From positions 3,472,001 through 3,536,000 of the forward strand of contig OY781533.1 of NCBI GenBank assembly GCA_963677015.1: a stretch of DNA of 64,000 bases. The letters are read 5' to 3'. The first letter of the stretch is position 1. Every line of letters begins with the position of its first letter. The notes beneath the pieces are model-generated. The model was not told the origin of the DNA and did not search any database. It saw only the letters and a list, made by a program, of their open reading frames with translations. Position numbers and translations under genes: made by a program. This DNA comes from G963556115 sp963677015. GTDB taxonomy: Bacteria; Planctomycetota; SZUA-567. Positions 63,001 through 64,000 of this stretch are shown piece by piece.

Positions 63001-63133
63001 GCTGGTATTTGATGCCTTCTTCCAATCCCTCTCGGTTACAATTATGGGTGGTCTGACATTTGCTACCGTTCTGACACTTATATTTGTACCGGTTATATAT
63101 GCGACCTTTTTCCATATAAAGGAAAAGAAATAA
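60086..63133 (+). CDS. RND-family efflux transporter (AcrB-like)
   Basis: A 1015-residue inner-membrane pump with twelve helices and two large periplasmic loops. Proton-relay residues are visible: Asp in GMLVDNAIVVAEG (the adjacent AcrB Asp is Asn here, as in several relatives) and Lys in GMLIKNEIVLLDQ. The opening ITKYSIDNPIVTYTLTLFA and TVLGMLPLVFDAFFQSLS near the end are typical. It follows the adaptor by 64 bases. The substrate spectrum is unknown. A strong terminator follows. Confidence 0.93.
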   Translation: MNITKYSIDNPIVTYTLTLFAVIGGIFSYLHLGKLEDPEYTIKEAVIITQYPGATSQEVEEEVTDKLETAIQQMKQLDKIWSESRPGLSIIHAEMQDKFDKSSLPQVWDELRRKIHDVQPDLPTGCGDPTVNDDFGDVYGVYFALTGEGYSKRELYDYAKLLKKELLLCDNVAKIEFNGYTTEVIYMEIARAKMSQLGITPETIFQAINDQNLVGNGGKIDYDGHYITINTTGSFDSIDSISNLLVRGSNADKLIRVGDIVTFKRSYYEPASSIMEYNGIPAIGIGISTIPGTNVVVMGNAVEKKLQELEERTPVGMELKPIYFQSQIVTTAISGFIINLIEAIIIVVVLLFIFMGRHEGIIIGIALLVTILMTFIGMQYLEVNLQRISLGALIIALGMLVDNAIVVAEGIVIKMQRGVEKRLAAEQTVDETKWPLLGATIIAIIAFASISLSQDASGEFMGSLFTVIALSLLISWITAITLTPLLCIHFITKKDASEKDPHDNFFFRIYARILKKCINHRYLVILVMLGLLIFSGYCFKFVDQTFFPSSTRNMFLVDIWLREGTHIDKTNAVAHEITEKLRKNEHITDVVQFTGEGGQRFTLTYAPETANSAYAQLMVYTHNYEEIDPLLPELSRMFQDEYPELQANIKKMDIGPSADAKIEARFTGPDQRVLHKLADQAKAIYAKYGINNGITYFIRDDWRQPVETLKVNIADARARNAGVSRPDINDAISSNFTGSVTGAFREKDESLPIIARPPAAERDNISDLADILIWSSVHGKLVPLTQVADNVNLIWKDNIIRRRNRQRCITAQCEPKNISAINLYLKIKSEIEAIKMPLGYHMEWGGEPESSGDAQEKLLAKFPLTLLAMFTIALLLFKTLRHPVIIFLGLPLSIIGITWGLLAFNAAFSFPALLGFLSLTGMLIKNEIVLLDQINLEREAGKEPFKAIIEASISRVRPVSMAAFTTVLGMLPLVFDAFFQSLSVTIMGGLTFATVLTLIFVPVIYATFFHIKEKK

Positions 63134-63156
63134 AGCAAGTTTTAACAGATTTTATC

Positions 63157-63192
63157 AACTCCCCGGCAAAAATTTGTCGGGGAGTTTTTTTT
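63157..63192 (+). terminator. Intrinsic terminator of the RND operon
   Basis: A GC-rich stem (AACTCCCCG/CGGGGAGTT) extended by five inner pairs with one G-T, followed by a T-run of about eight. Confidence 0.92.
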
Positions 63193-63260
63193 AACCCCAG
63201 CTACTGAAAAATAAGTATATAATAATAAATCATAACTGTATTACGAAAAAGGATTATATT

Positions 63261-64000
63261 ATGTATATCTCTCGCTACCTGAAAACGGCAATGAAAATTC
63301 TGATTCTTCTGCTTTTTCTTACTTCACCAATTCAAAAAGCTGACAGCAACGAACTGCATCAGGCTGAGAGACCAAGCGCAAGCACAGATAAATTGCAGCA
63401 AGCCAGGCAGCTGTTTAAATCCAGAAATTATAATGATTCCTTCAAGGTTACAACAAAACTGCTTGAGACCGGTTATGATTCGACTGCCTTCAAACTAGGA
63501 GTAAAAGCTCTTAAAATTCTTGGCAGAGATTCTGAAATAGACGGCTTCATAACTGATATCCTGACACGTTATCCATCAGAATGGCGCGGTTATTATACCG
63601 CTGCGCTTCTTTACAGTCAGGAGCTCACCCATTATGGTTACTTTCTCGGCGAATCCTTTAAACGCGGACATACTGGAAACTATCGGCAACTGATAAATAT
63701 AAGCGCACATGACCGGCTGCAGGCGCTGGCTTATATGCAAAAGGCAAAAGAGCTCGCCCTTAAAACCGACACCTGTGAGTATAATAAATCAGAAGTACTC
63801 TATCAACTCGCAACACTATACATAAGTGACATTACACCACAGACTGCAATCAGACTGTTATTGAAAAGCGATTATACCAATATCCCTGCATATTCGCAGA
63901 CACCACTTGATAATAACCTTAACGGCAAAGGCGCGCCGGTAACTCGAAACGGCACCCCGGTATTCTTCAAACTTCCGGATAATGAAAAAGCAGCAGAGAA
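63261..64000 (+). CDS. N-terminus of a large secreted alpha-2-macroglobulin-like protein (partial)
   Basis: The frame is open from ATG 63261 to the window end, at least 246 residues. AAGGA precedes the start. A signal peptide (MKILILLLFLTSPIQKADS, second ATG) is followed by a helical TPR-like region (QARQLFKSRNYNDSFK) and GYFLGESFKRGHTGNYR, ISAHDRLQALAYMQKAKELAL, LYQLATLYISD, and NGKGAPVTRNGTPVFFKLP. This pattern matches, from memory, the N-terminus of planctomycete-type bacterial alpha-2-macroglobulins, giant protease-trapping proteins. The thioester region and most of the protein lie beyond the window. Confidence 0.65.
   Translation, partial: MYISRYLKTAMKILILLLFLTSPIQKADSNELHQAERPSASTDKLQQARQLFKSRNYNDSFKVTTKLLETGYDSTAFKLGVKALKILGRDSEIDGFITDILTRYPSEWRGYYTAALLYSQELTHYGYFLGESFKRGHTGNYRQLINISAHDRLQALAYMQKAKELALKTDTCEYNKSEVLYQLATLYISDITPQTAIRLLLKSDYTNIPAYSQTPLDNNLNGKGAPVTRNGTPVFFKLPDNEKAAE

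Overview
The window looks like a chromosomal segment from a Gram-negative, probably strictly anaerobic, motile bacterium with moderate-to-low GC. Envelope genes support a diderm: lysophospholipid/lipid A acyltransferases, an RND efflux pump, lipoprotein and Sec signals, an RseP-type site-2 protease and MreC/MreD. Anaerobic life is suggested by a ferredoxin-dependent 2-oxoacid oxidoreductase, a glycyl-radical-like orphan domain and a LarC nickel-pincer maturation protein. The N-terminus of a planctomycete-style bacterial alpha-2-macroglobulin at the right edge, together with ClpC, CdaA/CdaR and YugP, makes a PVC-superphylum member (perhaps Lentisphaerota) my best guess. This is inference from gene content only.

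Layout. 1-6.2 kb: end of a three-PDZ site-2 protease, a ChbG/YdjC deacetylase, a YugP-type zinc protease and an EndoQ-like nuclease, then PlsC and Hsp33 on the opposite strand. 6.5-8.2 kb: two paralogous metallo-beta-lactamase hydrolases. 8.5-15 kb (minus): an unusual chemosensory operon (tandem cytoplasmic sensor, CheA-REC, CheW) and a lipoprotein. 15.5-17.4 kb: IclR regulator divergent from kduI (uronate catabolism). 17.5-21.2 kb: a small membrane protein, two copies of a structured RNA-like element and a very large flagellin with a textbook sigma-28 promoter. 21.3-25.8 kb: LarC, a UbiB-like kinase and a MATE exporter. 26-30 kb: ClpC and a cation/Ca2+ exchanger. 30-32 kb: a secreted nuclease-like protein with altered active site and a family-4 uracil-DNA glycosylase. 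32-35.3 kb: rpiB-cmk-mreC-mreD-rseC-trx. 35.5-38.2 kb: a VPA-repeat secreted protein, ClpP and the NrdD-like orphan domain. 38-41.7 kb: an AraC regulator and the c-di-AMP synthase pair cdaA-cdaR. 41.8-48 kb (minus): periplasmic protein, GT2, LpxL-like acyltransferase, Vor-type oxidoreductase and an AEC permease. 48.6-52.1 kb: an RbsBAC-like sugar ABC importer. 52.4-56.7 kb: a double substrate-binding protein paired with a hybrid histidine kinase. 56.9-63.1 kb: an aldo/keto reductase, then a TetR-controlled MFP-RND pump. 63.3 kb to the edge: the start of the alpha-2-macroglobulin-like protein.

Most transcription units end in clear intrinsic-terminator hairpins. I saw no rRNA, tRNA, CRISPR array, insertion sequence or integrase. 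The most interesting items are the duplicated structured element 3' of flagellin, the MCP-less sensor-CheA-CheW operon, the orphan NrdD-like radical domain, the double binding protein with its hybrid kinase, the nuclease-like protein with replaced catalytic residues, and the VPA-repeat protein. Several small proteins remain of unknown function.
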